A stretch of 64,000 nucleotides of DNA from Herpetosiphon gulosus (lineage in GTDB: Bacteria; Chloroflexota; Chloroflexia; Chloroflexales; Herpetosiphonaceae): NCBI RefSeq assembly GCF_039545135.1, contig NZ_BAABRU010000003.1, positions 352,763-416,762 on the forward strand. Reading direction: 5' to 3'. Shown piece after piece: positions 36,066 to 44,642 of this stretch. Below the pieces are notes generated by a model. It saw only the letters and a program-made list of their open reading frames with translations. It ran no database searches and was not told where the DNA came from. A program made the translations under genes and the position numbers. Within the stretch, counting starts at the first letter, position 1, and each line of letters begins with the position of its first letter.

Positions 36066-38027
36066 GTGACCTACTTCGACTCTTTGTTAATTGCCAATCG
36101 GGGCGAAATTGCGGTGCGGGTAATTCGGGCTTGTCGCTCGTTGGGCATCGAAGCAATCGTGGTTTATTCCGATGCCGACGCACGCGCCTTGCATGTGCGC
36201 GAGGCTGATCGAGCGATTCGCATCGGCCCAGCTGCCGCCGCTCAATCGTATTTGAATATCGAAGCAGTGCTAGCTGCTGCTCAACAAACTGGAGCGCAGG
36301 CGATTCACCCAGGTTATGGCTTTCTCTCAGAAAATGCCAATTTTGCCCGTGCTTGTAGTAAGGCCGGAATTGCCTTCATCGGCCCACCCGCCGAAGCAAT
36401 CGAGGCGATGGGTTCGAAAAGCGCCGCCAAACGCCTCGCCGAATCGGTGGGCGTGCCAACTGTGCCTGGCTATAACGGCGATGACCAAAGTGAACAACGC
36501 TTGTTGGCCGAAGCCGAACGGATTGGCTTTCCACTCCTAATCAAGGCTTCAGCTGGTGGCGGCGGCAAAGGGATGCGCAGCGTGCATCGGCTTACTGAAT
36601 TTTCGGCGGCTTTGGCAGCAGCGCAGCGTGAAGCTCTCGCCGCCTTTGGCGATCAGCATGTTTTGCTCGAAAAGCTGATCGAACGCCCACGCCATATTGA
36701 GTTTCAAATCCTCGGCGATCAACATGGCACTATGCTACATCTGGGCGAACGTGAATGTTCAATTCAACGCCGCCATCAAAAAGTGCTCGAAGAATCGCCC
36801 TCAATCGCCTTAACCTCAGAATTACGCGCTACGATGGGCGCAGCGGCTGTGCGTTTGGCTCAAGCCGTTAATTATTACAATGCTGGCACCCAAGAGTTTA
36901 TGCTCGATACCAATGGTGAGTTTTATTTCCTCGAAATGAACACCCGCCTACAAGTTGAACACCCCGTGACTGAGTTGGTGACAGGCTTGGATTTGGTGCA
37001 GTTGCAAATTGCCATCGCCGCCGGCCAGCGTTTGCCCTTTGATCAAGCGGATATCCAGCAAACTGGCCATGCAATTGAAGTGCGGTTGTATGCGGAAGAT
37101 CCAGTGCAAATGTTGCCTTCAATTGGCCAACTCACCAGTTACACACCGCCCGAAGGCCCAGGCATTCGACTGGATACTGGGGTTACAGTTGGCGATCATG
37201 TCACGATCAATTATGATCCAATGCTGGCCAAGTTGATTGTATGGGATGAGCAGCGCGAGCAAGCAATTGCCCGTTTGCGTTATGCCTTGCAACATTTCGC
37301 GGTTGCTGGAGTTACCACCAACATTCCGTTGTTGCAGGCGATTATCAACACACCAGCCTACCATACCGGAGCCACCACCACCGATTTTCTGCAAACCTAT
37401 GCAATTAGCGAGCAATTGCAACAGCGCCAATTGCCGCCCAATTTGGCTTTAGCAGCCAGAGCGTTGTTTGATTTAGAGCCTGATCCTGATGCAACGTTGG
37501 TTGGCGACCCTTGGAATGTACCATGGCGGGCGGCCCACATGCCGCATCAACTGCGCTACCAAACCAACGATCAAATTGTGCCGATCAAAGCTCAGCCACA
37601 AGCGCCCCAAGCATGGCTGGTAACGATTAATGACGAGCAACTTGAGATTGTAGTTTTGCGTCGCCATCTTAATCGCATGGTTGTGCGGGTTGCCGATCGA
37701 ATTTATCAATGCCAACTTGAGCAGGATAGCTTAGTTTGGCAAGGGGTCGGCTATCAGATTCAGCCTGCTGCCGCTCCCAGCCTCGACCAAAATAATGGAC
37801 ACAAAGGCGATGCCAGCCTTGAAGCGCCCATGCCCGGCACAATTATCAAACTACTAGTAGCCGAAGGCGAGCAAGTCAGTGCAGGCCAACCATTGCTGAT
37901 TATGGAAGCCATGAAAATGGAGCACACCGTGACCGCGCCCTACGCTGGCACTGTCGCCAAACTGCCCTACCACCAAGGCCAACAAGTCAGCGGTGGAGTG
38001 GCGCTAGCCGAGATTACGGCAGAGTAA
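36066..38027 (+). CDS. Biotin-dependent acyl-CoA carboxylase alpha subunit (MccA/PccA-like)
   Basis: 653 residues from a GTG at 36066 (CGGAG 8 bases upstream; an in-frame GTG at 36057 overlaps that site). Biotin carboxylase occupies about 1-445: LLIANRGEIAVRVIRACRSL, the ATP-grasp Gly-rich loop KASAGGGGKGMR, and EMNTRLQVEHPVTE. A spacer domain follows, and the biotinyl domain is at the end with MEAMKMEH, the Lys being the biotin site. The fused BC-BCCP layout is that of methylcrotonyl-, propionyl- or acetyl-CoA carboxylase alpha chains. The carboxyltransferase beta subunit is not adjacent, so the acyl substrate cannot be fixed from context. A very strong terminator follows. Confidence 0.9.
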   Translation: MTYFDSLLIANRGEIAVRVIRACRSLGIEAIVVYSDADARALHVREADRAIRIGPAAAAQSYLNIEAVLAAAQQTGAQAIHPGYGFLSENANFARACSKAGIAFIGPPAEAIEAMGSKSAAKRLAESVGVPTVPGYNGDDQSEQRLLAEAERIGFPLLIKASAGGGGKGMRSVHRLTEFSAALAAAQREALAAFGDQHVLLEKLIERPRHIEFQILGDQHGTMLHLGERECSIQRRHQKVLEESPSIALTSELRATMGAAAVRLAQAVNYYNAGTQEFMLDTNGEFYFLEMNTRLQVEHPVTELVTGLDLVQLQIAIAAGQRLPFDQADIQQTGHAIEVRLYAEDPVQMLPSIGQLTSYTPPEGPGIRLDTGVTVGDHVTINYDPMLAKLIVWDEQREQAIARLRYALQHFAVAGVTTNIPLLQAIINTPAYHTGATTTDFLQTYAISEQLQQRQLPPNLALAARALFDLEPDPDATLVGDPWNVPWRAAHMPHQLRYQTNDQIVPIKAQPQAPQAWLVTINDEQLEIVVLRRHLNRMVVRVADRIYQCQLEQDSLVWQGVGYQIQPAAAPSLDQNNGHKGDASLEAPMPGTIIKLLVAEGEQVSAGQPLLIMEAMKMEHTVTAPYAGTVAKLPYHQGQQVSGGVALAEITAE

Positions 38028-38040
38028 ATATTGCCACAAC

Positions 38041-38089
38041 AATATAAGGGAACGATAACCTTAAATGATTATCGTTCCCTTATATTTTT
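38041..38089 (+). terminator. Strong intrinsic terminator after the carboxylase
   Basis: Perfect 18-bp stem (38041-38058 with 38069-38086), core AAGGGAACGATAA / TTATCGTTCCCTT, with a 10-base loop. The T run TTTTT ends at 38089. Confidence 0.9.
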
Positions 38090-38151
38090 AAGCTTGATAA
38101 TTCGTTTATCTCCGTTATACTGTAACTGCCTGACACCCATAAATACACAAT

Positions 38152-38260
38152 CCCTCACCCCCGTCCCCTCTCCCACTGCGGCGGGCGAGGGGTGTTACAA
38201 CTTTTATAGAGATGGTTCCCCCTCGCTCGCTTGGCGGGAGAGGGGGCTAGGGGGTGAGGG
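38152..38260. repeat. CCCTCACCCC hairpin element, copy 3
   Basis: Full-length element beginning CCCTCACCCCCGTCCCCTC and ending GGCTAGGGGGTGAGGG, with inner paired blocks CCACTGCGGCGGGCGAGGGG and CCCCCTCGCTCGCTTGGCGG. It stands between the carboxylase terminator and the AT-rich gene. Confidence 0.82.
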
Positions 38261-38299
38261 CGCAAAACTCTACAGCTACTAAAACGTTGGAGGCTCCCC

Positions 38300-38854
38300 A
38301 TGAATCCCAACAATCCACAAATCTCGAATACTATTAATGGAAGCACTATTAATGGCGGCAACGTTGCAATCGGCAATCAAGGAAGCATCACCCAAAATAA
38401 TGTAAATCATCTAAATAGTAATGAAAATATTGCTGTGTTTGGTAAATTATCAATTTATATTAAAAATAATAAACCATATCAAGATCTTGATCTTTATATT
38501 TCTTTCAGTTGCATAGCTTCAATATTTGAAGATAAAACAGGATTTACATCAAGTTATACTTTGTTTACTGGTTTTCTATATCTTAATGCACATGGATTCC
38601 CATATTGTGAATTAAATTATTCATATCATTTCCCTCAAGAAGATAGAAATTTATTAAGAAAAATATTTAATTATCTTATAGAAAATCTTGAAAATTCAGG
38701 TTTTTATTTTAATGAAGAAAAACAATCAAAATTATTAGATACAATAATTACACCTCTATCATTTGATTTTATACAAGAATTTATTAAACCTCAAAAAATT
38801 CATATTGGGATATATATAAAGATAATATATCCATCAATAAATCAAGTACACTAA
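38300..38854 (+). CDS. AT-rich protein of unknown function with Asn/Gly-rich N-terminus
   Basis: 184 residues as read, starting after GGAGGC. The first 40 residues are rich in Asn, Gly and Ser with a loose repeat (NTINGSTINGGNVAIGNQG). This recalls the short polar motifs at the start of bacterial effector-associated or amyloid-signalling proteins, but I cannot assign it. The rest is rich in Ile, Asn, Tyr and Lys with no recognised domain. The codon use (AAT, ATA, TTA, AAA) is very unlike that of its GC-richer neighbours, a strong sign of transfer. The frame stops at 38852, but another frame stays open to 39051 and encodes a membrane helix, so the gene is probably frameshifted. Confidence 0.7.
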   Translation: MNPNNPQISNTINGSTINGGNVAIGNQGSITQNNVNHLNSNENIAVFGKLSIYIKNNKPYQDLDLYISFSCIASIFEDKTGFTSSYTLFTGFLYLNAHGFPYCELNYSYHFPQEDRNLLRKIFNYLIENLENSGFYFNEEKQSKLLDTIITPLSFDFIQEFIKPQKIHIGIYIKIIYPSINQVH

Positions 38855-39053
38855 TACTAATAATATATCAGTAGAATCTTATAGTATTGATTTAAATAAA
38901 AAATTACTCAATGATTCAATTAAATACAGTCCCAATAATGACAAATATAATACAAGCACTAAAGAACCAATTAGTGCATATTGGTCAATCCCCATTATCT
39001 TCCTTATGATAGCAGCAATGATCATATGCTTTCAATTATTTAAGTTTCAATAA
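38839..39053 (+). pseudogene. Frame-shifted C-terminal part of the AT-rich gene, with membrane helix
   Basis: From about 38841 a frame one base out from the gene above reads IKYTNTNNISVESYSIDLN, continues without a stop, and ends in a hydrophobic segment (YWSIPIIFLMIAAMIICF) before TAA at 39051. Its base composition equals that of the upstream part. Removing one A from the AAA at 38839-38841 joins the two into one protein of about 250 residues with a C-terminal transmembrane anchor. It may be a decayed gene, a programmed shift or a sequencing error. No start codon with a good site exists for the piece alone. Confidence 0.65.
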
Positions 39054-39178
39054 TTACAGCAACCATATTGGAAATAAAAAAGCAATAAACTCTAGCAGTG
39101 CTCGTTTTGTGGCTAGCCAAAGCCCGAACCAACAGCTATACTAGCGCCAAGCGTCTGGATTGAACGGAGGTTGCAACG

Positions 39179-39979
39179 ATGGCCTTAACCTTTCAAACCG
39201 CCCCACGCATTTCGCAAGCAGAGTTTCGGCGTGTACTCGAACGTGGCACAGAGCTTGGTCGCTCGCCCGTCGCCCCTTTCGCCGATGAGTGCTATCAAAT
39301 TATTGTTGGCTATGGCTTAGATCCAGCAGTAGCACTCGGGTTTTTCGCCCACGAATCGCAATTTGGCCTTGATGGTGTTTCAACCAAAAGCCTCAATTGG
39401 GGCAATGTGCGCACGCCCTACGATCCCAAACGGGCCGCCGGAACCGTGCAAAGCGCTAGCGGTCATGGCGAATTCGTCTGTTTTCGCTCGTGGCAGGATG
39501 GGTTGCGCGATTGGTGTGAGCGGATTCTCAATCGCTATATCAAAGAACGTGGCCTAACTACGGTCGATGCGGCGATTCCGGTCTATGCCCCTTCATCCGA
39601 TGGCAACAACGAAAAAGCCTATATCCAGCATGTTGAGCGATTGGTAACTCGTTGGCAGGCGGAAGATCCGCAGCCGGTGGTAGTTTCGACAGGAGGTCCA
39701 AGCGTGGCTGAATTACAAGATGCCTTGATGGTAGCAGCGTTCGAGGCGGTTGGCGCAACCTATCATCCCGAGTGGGCTTTTCATCAATATGCAATGAACG
39801 AGGCCAAGGCTGGACGCTTTCTTGGCTCACCACTCGGCGAAAGCAAACGGATCACAGTTGGCGGTCAGCAATTTTCGGTGCAAGTCTTTGCACTCGATAC
39901 GCTTTACACGCCGATTGGCAACCCCGAGAGCAGCACCAACTGGAGCGATATTCGACGGCTCAGCGCTTTGCTCAAGTAA
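39179..39979 (+). CDS. Glucosaminidase/lysozyme-like protein
   Basis: 266 residues. Residues 25-165 resemble the glucosaminidase (PF01832-like) fold: GLDPAVALGFFAHESQFG carries the expected catalytic Glu in HES, followed by SLNWGNVRTPY and FVCFRSWQDGLRDWCERIL. About 180-266 is a second region with no family recognised. No signal peptide or membrane segment is present, although the expected substrate, peptidoglycan, is outside the membrane. It may be released by lysis, exported by a non-classical route or have another role. A phage-lysin origin is possible, but composition is like the host. Start with GGAGG upstream. Confidence 0.75.
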   Translation: MALTFQTAPRISQAEFRRVLERGTELGRSPVAPFADECYQIIVGYGLDPAVALGFFAHESQFGLDGVSTKSLNWGNVRTPYDPKRAAGTVQSASGHGEFVCFRSWQDGLRDWCERILNRYIKERGLTTVDAAIPVYAPSSDGNNEKAYIQHVERLVTRWQAEDPQPVVVSTGGPSVAELQDALMVAAFEAVGATYHPEWAFHQYAMNEAKAGRFLGSPLGESKRITVGGQQFSVQVFALDTLYTPIGNPESSTNWSDIRRLSALLK

Positions 39980-39980
39980 G

Positions 39981-40688
39981 CTAGAAGTTGGCAATCAAAT
40001 GCAGCGCAAAGGTCATCAGATCAGGCACAATCAAATCGGGGGTATGCTGCGAGGCTTCGGTGGTGGCTTGCGGTCGTTTGACCCAGGCCGCCCGTAAGCC
40101 TGCCAACTGCGCACCTTGCACATCGCGAAACAGATTATCGCCAATATACCAAGGCTGGTTGGCCGGAGTTTCGACTTGAGCCAGAGCATGGGCAAACAAA
40201 CGCGGGTCGGGCTTGCGATAGGCATAATCCGAAGAAATGACAATTGGGTCGAAATAGTCCAGAATTTCTAACTCAGCTAATTCGGCCAGTGCAATCACTC
40301 GCTGCGCATCGGAGACGATCCCAAGTCGATAGTGTTGGCGTAATATTCGCAAGGCCTCTTTTGTATCGGGGAAAAGCCGTAGATGCTTGATGCTCAAGAC
40401 TCGCAATAATTGGGTGATACTGACAGCCTCAGCTGGATCAAGCCCAAGTTCAGCGAGCAACTCAGCCCAAACTGCCTCAGTTTGCCATTCGGGGTAGGCT
40501 TCGTGGGCTGGCAAATTGGCTTGCATCGCCGCAAAATAGCGCTTATGTAAACTCTCAGCACTACAAACCACGCCACGATAGCGCAACCACTGCGCCAAGT
40601 GTTGCCACAACGCTGGTTGATGCTCGTCGGTATGCACATCAACCAGCGTGCCATAAATATCAAACAAAACTAGCGGACGACCAGACAT
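39981..40688 (-). CDS. HAD-superfamily hydrolase
   Basis: 235 residues. Motif I is DIYGTLVDV (the D-x-[YD]-G-T form seen in haloacid-dehalogenase-like and phosphatase members), with motif II Ser in GIVSDAQRV and motif III Lys in YRKPDPRLF. Motif IV is YIGDNLFRDVQGA. The cap between about 20 and 85 is helical (C1 type). The presence of both acidic residues in GDN...D supports phosphatase activity. It overlaps the end of the phosphotransferase gene by 19 bases, so the two are an operon; a kinase/phosphatase pair on one small molecule is an inference. Confidence 0.83.
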   Translation of the reverse strand: MSGRPLVLFDIYGTLVDVHTDEHQPALWQHLAQWLRYRGVVCSAESLHKRYFAAMQANLPAHEAYPEWQTEAVWAELLAELGLDPAEAVSITQLLRVLSIKHLRLFPDTKEALRILRQHYRLGIVSDAQRVIALAELAELEILDYFDPIVISSDYAYRKPDPRLFAHALAQVETPANQPWYIGDNLFRDVQGAQLAGLRAAWVKRPQATTEASQHTPDLIVPDLMTFALHLIANF

Positions 40689-41680
40689 GCCTGTGCCTCC
40701 GCGACCAACCGTTGGCGATATTCCCAGCTAAACCATTCGTTGCGAGCGATCCGCAGCAAATAGCAACCCATATAAAATTGGCCACGTTGAGTAAAGGCGG
40801 CAAATTCCTCTTGATCAAAATCGCTCAACAAGCCATAACGATCATAAACCCGACGGATTAACCACTCGGCAGCGGTTGGATCGCCTGTGACATTGAAGAA
40901 GGCATGCTTCAATTCAGCCACCATACAACCAATATCAATCGCTGGATCATCGTGGCGGGATCGCTCCCAATCGATTAATGCAAGTTCTTCCGGAGCAGTA
41001 AAGAGCATGTTCGCCGGGGTTGCATCGCCATGAATCATCGAGCGCAGGCCTTGATGCAACATATCGCTGGCTTGCCAATGCACTTGGAGCATGCGTAAAT
41101 TGGCCAACGCTGCATGATTGAGCAATTCTTGTTCACGCAATTGACGCAACAATTTTTCCCAATATTCCCAAGCATTGGTCACATCGATTTTATCGGTGGT
41201 GGCGGTGCGGCGGTGCAAGGTGGCCAACCAACCAGTAATCGTATTGACATAGGCCATCAATGGGCCAAGATTGCGGGTTTGCAGGGTGGTTTCGAGAATT
41301 GTGCCCCAGCTTTGGCCTGGCAGCCATTCAGTGATCAACAGCAGGCGCTCAGGGTCGGTCGCCAGTGGGCGTGGCACCAAATAGGGGGCTTGGGCAAAAC
41401 CAAGCGCATGCAATTGCGCCAGCGTCGTGGCTTCACGGTTCAACAACGTGCGTGAGTAGGTCGGCAAAAAGCGACGGCCATCTAGGCCAGTTTTATGCTC
41501 AAACGACTTAATCACCACGTGCACGCCGCTATGGGCTTCATGCACACGTTGCACGCTGGGAGTATTCATAATTGGTTCGACATTGAACGTTGGATGTAGC
41601 GTGAAAATCCCTAAACTTGGCAGGGCTTGATCACGTAGCGCAGGAAATGCGCGATGATCTGAGAGCAGCATGATCGTCAT
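40670..41680 (-). CDS. Aminoglycoside/choline kinase-like phosphotransferase (APH family)
   Basis: 336 residues. The kinase-like fold shows the catalytic loop MIHGDATPANMLF (Asp and Asn) near 223 and the metal-binding Asp in LALIDWERSRHDDPAID near 245. The N-lobe has VVIKSFEH with the ATP-binding Lys. Length and motifs match APH/ChoK-like proteins, whose substrates range from drugs to choline and sugars. No evidence ties it to drug resistance. GGAG lies 10 bases before the ATG at 41680. The gene overlaps the HAD gene downstream. Cytoplasmic. Confidence 0.82.
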   Translation of the reverse strand: MTIMLLSDHRAFPALRDQALPSLGIFTLHPTFNVEPIMNTPSVQRVHEAHSGVHVVIKSFEHKTGLDGRRFLPTYSRTLLNREATTLAQLHALGFAQAPYLVPRPLATDPERLLLITEWLPGQSWGTILETTLQTRNLGPLMAYVNTITGWLATLHRRTATTDKIDVTNAWEYWEKLLRQLREQELLNHAALANLRMLQVHWQASDMLHQGLRSMIHGDATPANMLFTAPEELALIDWERSRHDDPAIDIGCMVAELKHAFFNVTGDPTAAEWLIRRVYDRYGLLSDFDQEEFAAFTQRGQFYMGCYLLRIARNEWFSWEYRQRLVAEAQACLVVR

Positions 41681-41806
41681 CGTTCGCCCGCTCCTTCCTT
41701 ATATACGAGTTCCACCACCATCGGTTGGGCGGCTCACATTGCCGCTAGTGGGGAATGGCTAGAATGTAATTGTAATGATTTATACCATTAACAAACATCA
41801 TGTATT

Positions 41807-41909
41807 CCTTCACCCCCAGCCCCTCTCCCACTGCGGTGGGCGAGGGGAGCACTGTTGGAGCGGTTCCCCCTCGCCTCGCATGCGGGAGAGGGGGTCAGGG
41901 GGTGAGGGG
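41807..41909. repeat. CCCTCACCCC hairpin element, copy 4
   Basis: Begins CCTTCACCCCCAGCCCCTC and ends GTCAGGGGGTGAGGGG, with inner CCACTGCGGTGGGCGAGGGG and CCCCCTCGCCTCGCATGCGG. The base changes TGCGGTGGGCG and CTCGCATGCGG show drift from the other copies. Confidence 0.8.
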
Positions 41910-42253
41910 AAGCATTGCGTTGCCAAGACAATAAATCATTACATATAGCACCTAACTAGCAAAAGTGTCGCTGATTGCAGCCTATTCAGCAATGGTTGAA
42001 TAGTCCTTGCTTCCTCACAGATAGTTAGGCCTTTTTAATTTGTGTAAACGTTTACAAATACTAACATAGCTAGCTAGTATTGTTAATCACAGTCAAGGGA
42101 GTAGAAATAGGTGATTCGTGATACTACACTGAGGTGATTAACAATCCCCTGTAGGAGTTATTAATCACCTCGCTTGACCTCAATTAACATTAACAAAAAC
42201 TAACTATTAGACCAAGATCAGGAGTTTAAATGTGATTTCTCTCGCGAGGCAGT
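41910..42253. promoter_or_regulatory. AT-rich intergenic region with operator-like palindromes, downstream of the RT gene
   Basis: No gene is seen. The stretch holds a perfect 14-bp palindrome TGTAAACGTTTACA (42043-42056), the form bound by LacI-family regulators. A 10-bp inverted repeat AGGTGATTAA (42132-42141) and TTAATCACCT (42161-42170) follows, and further copies of the same word lie nearby (GTTAATCAC at 42082-42090, AGGTGATT at 42109-42116). It lies beyond the 3' end of the reverse transcriptase and upstream of no plus-strand gene in close range, so the palindrome's target is unclear. It may be a 3' untranslated or non-coding RNA region. Confidence 0.5.
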
Positions 42254-44614
42254 TTATTCGACCGCGCCGTGCAATTTATTGGCTGATTTACGGGCAATCA
42301 GTTGTAATGGCACGAGTTCTGTAAAGAGAAAACGAAAACTTCCGCAGCGTTCAAGCATTTGGGGGCCGTAGAGTGCCAGCACCCAGCGCCAATAGGCTGA
42401 TAAACCATGTTGCTCGCCATTACGAACCTCGCCGCCTCGCGCAATAAAATCATCGGTCAATGAAGTTAATACGCTGTTGGCTTCTGGCTCGCTTGCCGCA
42501 AGTTTTTGCAACCAATGACGATAAAACTTGCGCCATGGATTATCGTTTTGTTGCCACCATGCTAAGCGTTCGCTTGGCATGTTTGGTGCTGTAGCTTCTT
42601 GCCACGCTTGCTGGTAACTATGAGCAATAACCAACGGTTGTTGAATGCCCAAGCCGCCAGCGGTGATTGGCCAATGAAACCAACCTTCGGGCAAGCTAAC
42701 GCTGTTGTTCAAACGCTGGTGAATCAAATCGCCCACATAGGCGACCATGCTGCCTTGTTGAATGATTTGTTGACCATAGCGCCATAAGGTTGTACGCACC
42801 TGCTCGCGATGGCTGGCCCCAAGGTTAACCCGCAGGCCAATCGCTTGGCAAAGATAGGTACAAGCGCCATTATACACCTCAATTTTATTAAGAATTGCAG
42901 GGGTATTGGTGATCGTCTGAGCAGTTTGGTTAATATATTCGCCAATCAGACTATGATCAAGTTGCCATGTGCCTTGAGCATCAAGCGTCAAAAAGAGCCA
43001 ATGTGGTGCTTGTTGTGGTAATTCGCTGGGTAATTGCCCATTAATTGCCATTGCACCAGTTTTTTGCTCGTTCAGATTGAGGCCACAACTCACACACCAG
43101 GTTTGCAGTGCTCGCCAAGCTTTGCGCATTTCCTCAGGATCAGTGGCGATAATCGTTAGATCATCGACGAAGCGCACGATTTGCACATGAGCATGCAACT
43201 CAAGATATTGCTCCATCAAACGCAACACCAACTCGCCTAAAATGTCTGAAATTGGACGATGATTGGGGATACCAACCTGCTGCTGGGTTGCTTGCTGATT
43301 GACTTGCAACGGCACTGCCATATATTCAGCAAAAAAGCCGATTTGTTGCTCACTCAAGCCCATGCGCTGCAAAACATTCAGCACAAATTGCTGATTGAGC
43401 GACGGATAATAATCGCGGAAATCGGTTTTGAGCACATACATGGCTTGATCGGGCGTGGCGTGTAAGCCAAGCTGAATTTCGGCGTTGATCAAACGTAATG
43501 CAACTTCGAGATTATGCTCATAATTGCCATCATACTCAGCCAATTGGCTCCATTGCTGCAAACGCTCAATTTCCGCCGCCCGACTGGCAAAAATCGAATT
43601 AGGATTACCATACAGTTCAAGTTGCTCAGCAGCATCGAGCGTGAGCGGGCGGCGCAAGGTGTGCCACAAATTAACGCTTTTGGAAACTGCATAGCTTTCG
43701 GCAATCAGCTTATTCAAATCGCGATCATAGCCGCGATCTTGGGCGATGCGCTTGAGTTTTTTCAGGGGCAAGCTGCTGTTAACCCGACAAAATTTGGCAA
43801 AATAATCTTGCCAATGCTCGGCAACGACATGATGCAAACAGGCGGTCAGTAAATCTTCTTGCAAAAATAAGCGCCATTTGGTACGGGCATACTGAGCAAC
43901 CGCCGTAACTCCCGCCTTAGGCCAGTGCCAATCGGCCAACTGGGCCCGCACAATCATCAAGGCATCGGCCAATTCTTTGCGCATAATTGTGTCGCCTAAA
44001 ATCTGGCGAGCCTCGGCCCGAGTAGCAGCGCTATAAAAACTATCTTTGGCAATCCGCCGCAAAATCGCGCAAAGCGTGTCGCTATCAATTTCATCAGGCT
44101 CAGTTTGCAGCGCTTTGTTCAATTCGTTGCGGGTTTCAGGCTCAAATTGATTATGAAACACTGCATCGAGCACCGTCGCATGTTTGGTCTCGGTACTCGG
44201 CTGATTAATCTGGGTAACAAGGCTTTGGGCTTGCTCAGGGTAGCTCGCCGCTACTTCAGCATGATCAAGCCATTCTTGAAATAATGCGCCAAAAATCGAG
44301 ACTAATTCGGCTCGTAGTTGTCCGCTAGCTAATTCGCGCTCTAGCTCAGCCGACCACCAAGCGGTCAATTCGCTGCTCGCAGGCGTAGCCGGATCGCTCA
44401 GTAAACGCATGTTGGTGATGCTTGGGTGCAGCGGCTGTTTGGCAAAAGTTAGCTGCTGGAGCTGCTCGTGGAGCAGATTGATCCGAGCGTGGGGTTCTTC
44501 AATTGTAGCTAAACGTTGGCTAATTTCAGCATAGGTTGCAAGGGCTTGCTCGCGTTGCAAGCCCAGCTCGCGCAATTTAATCGCAGTTACCAATTGTTCA
44601 CTTGCAGTTAACAT
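42254..44614 (-). CDS. Reverse transcriptase, probably rvt-type cellular RT
   Basis: 786 residues. RT motifs are in order: motif A KTDFRDYYPSL near 396, motif B GIPNHRPISDILGEL near 446, catalytic FVDD (RFVDDLTIIA) near 481, and motif D GLNLNEQKTGAMAI near 510-520. All catalytic Asp residues are present, so it is likely active. The fingers/palm are preceded by about 330 mostly helical residues and followed by about 220 residues with no recognised domain. There is no maturase or endonuclease domain and no intron RNA around it. I recall that Herpetosiphon carries an rvt gene, a class of single-copy cellular RTs, and length and layout fit that; a UG/Abi-type defence RT is the alternative. It lies 28 bp after hisG. 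Confidence 0.88.
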   Translation of the reverse strand: MLTASEQLVTAIKLRELGLQREQALATYAEISQRLATIEEPHARINLLHEQLQQLTFAKQPLHPSITNMRLLSDPATPASSELTAWWSAELERELASGQLRAELVSIFGALFQEWLDHAEVAASYPEQAQSLVTQINQPSTETKHATVLDAVFHNQFEPETRNELNKALQTEPDEIDSDTLCAILRRIAKDSFYSAATRAEARQILGDTIMRKELADALMIVRAQLADWHWPKAGVTAVAQYARTKWRLFLQEDLLTACLHHVVAEHWQDYFAKFCRVNSSLPLKKLKRIAQDRGYDRDLNKLIAESYAVSKSVNLWHTLRRPLTLDAAEQLELYGNPNSIFASRAAEIERLQQWSQLAEYDGNYEHNLEVALRLINAEIQLGLHATPDQAMYVLKTDFRDYYPSLNQQFVLNVLQRMGLSEQQIGFFAEYMAVPLQVNQQATQQQVGIPNHRPISDILGELVLRLMEQYLELHAHVQIVRFVDDLTIIATDPEEMRKAWRALQTWCVSCGLNLNEQKTGAMAINGQLPSELPQQAPHWLFLTLDAQGTWQLDHSLIGEYINQTAQTITNTPAILNKIEVYNGACTYLCQAIGLRVNLGASHREQVRTTLWRYGQQIIQQGSMVAYVGDLIHQRLNNSVSLPEGWFHWPITAGGLGIQQPLVIAHSYQQAWQEATAPNMPSERLAWWQQNDNPWRKFYRHWLQKLAASEPEANSVLTSLTDDFIARGGEVRNGEQHGLSAYWRWVLALYGPQMLERCGSFRFLFTELVPLQLIARKSANKLHGAVE

Positions 44615-44642
44615 CAGTGCCTCCAGCGTGGAGCACCTTCTG

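Noticed and set aside
40670..41680. Antibiotic-resistance gene
   Set aside because: The APH/ChoK-like fold is shared with many housekeeping kinases, and there is no resistance context.
42254..44614. Group II intron or diversity-generating retroelement
   Set aside because: No maturase domain, intron RNA domains V/VI, template and variable repeats, or accessory genes near the RT.
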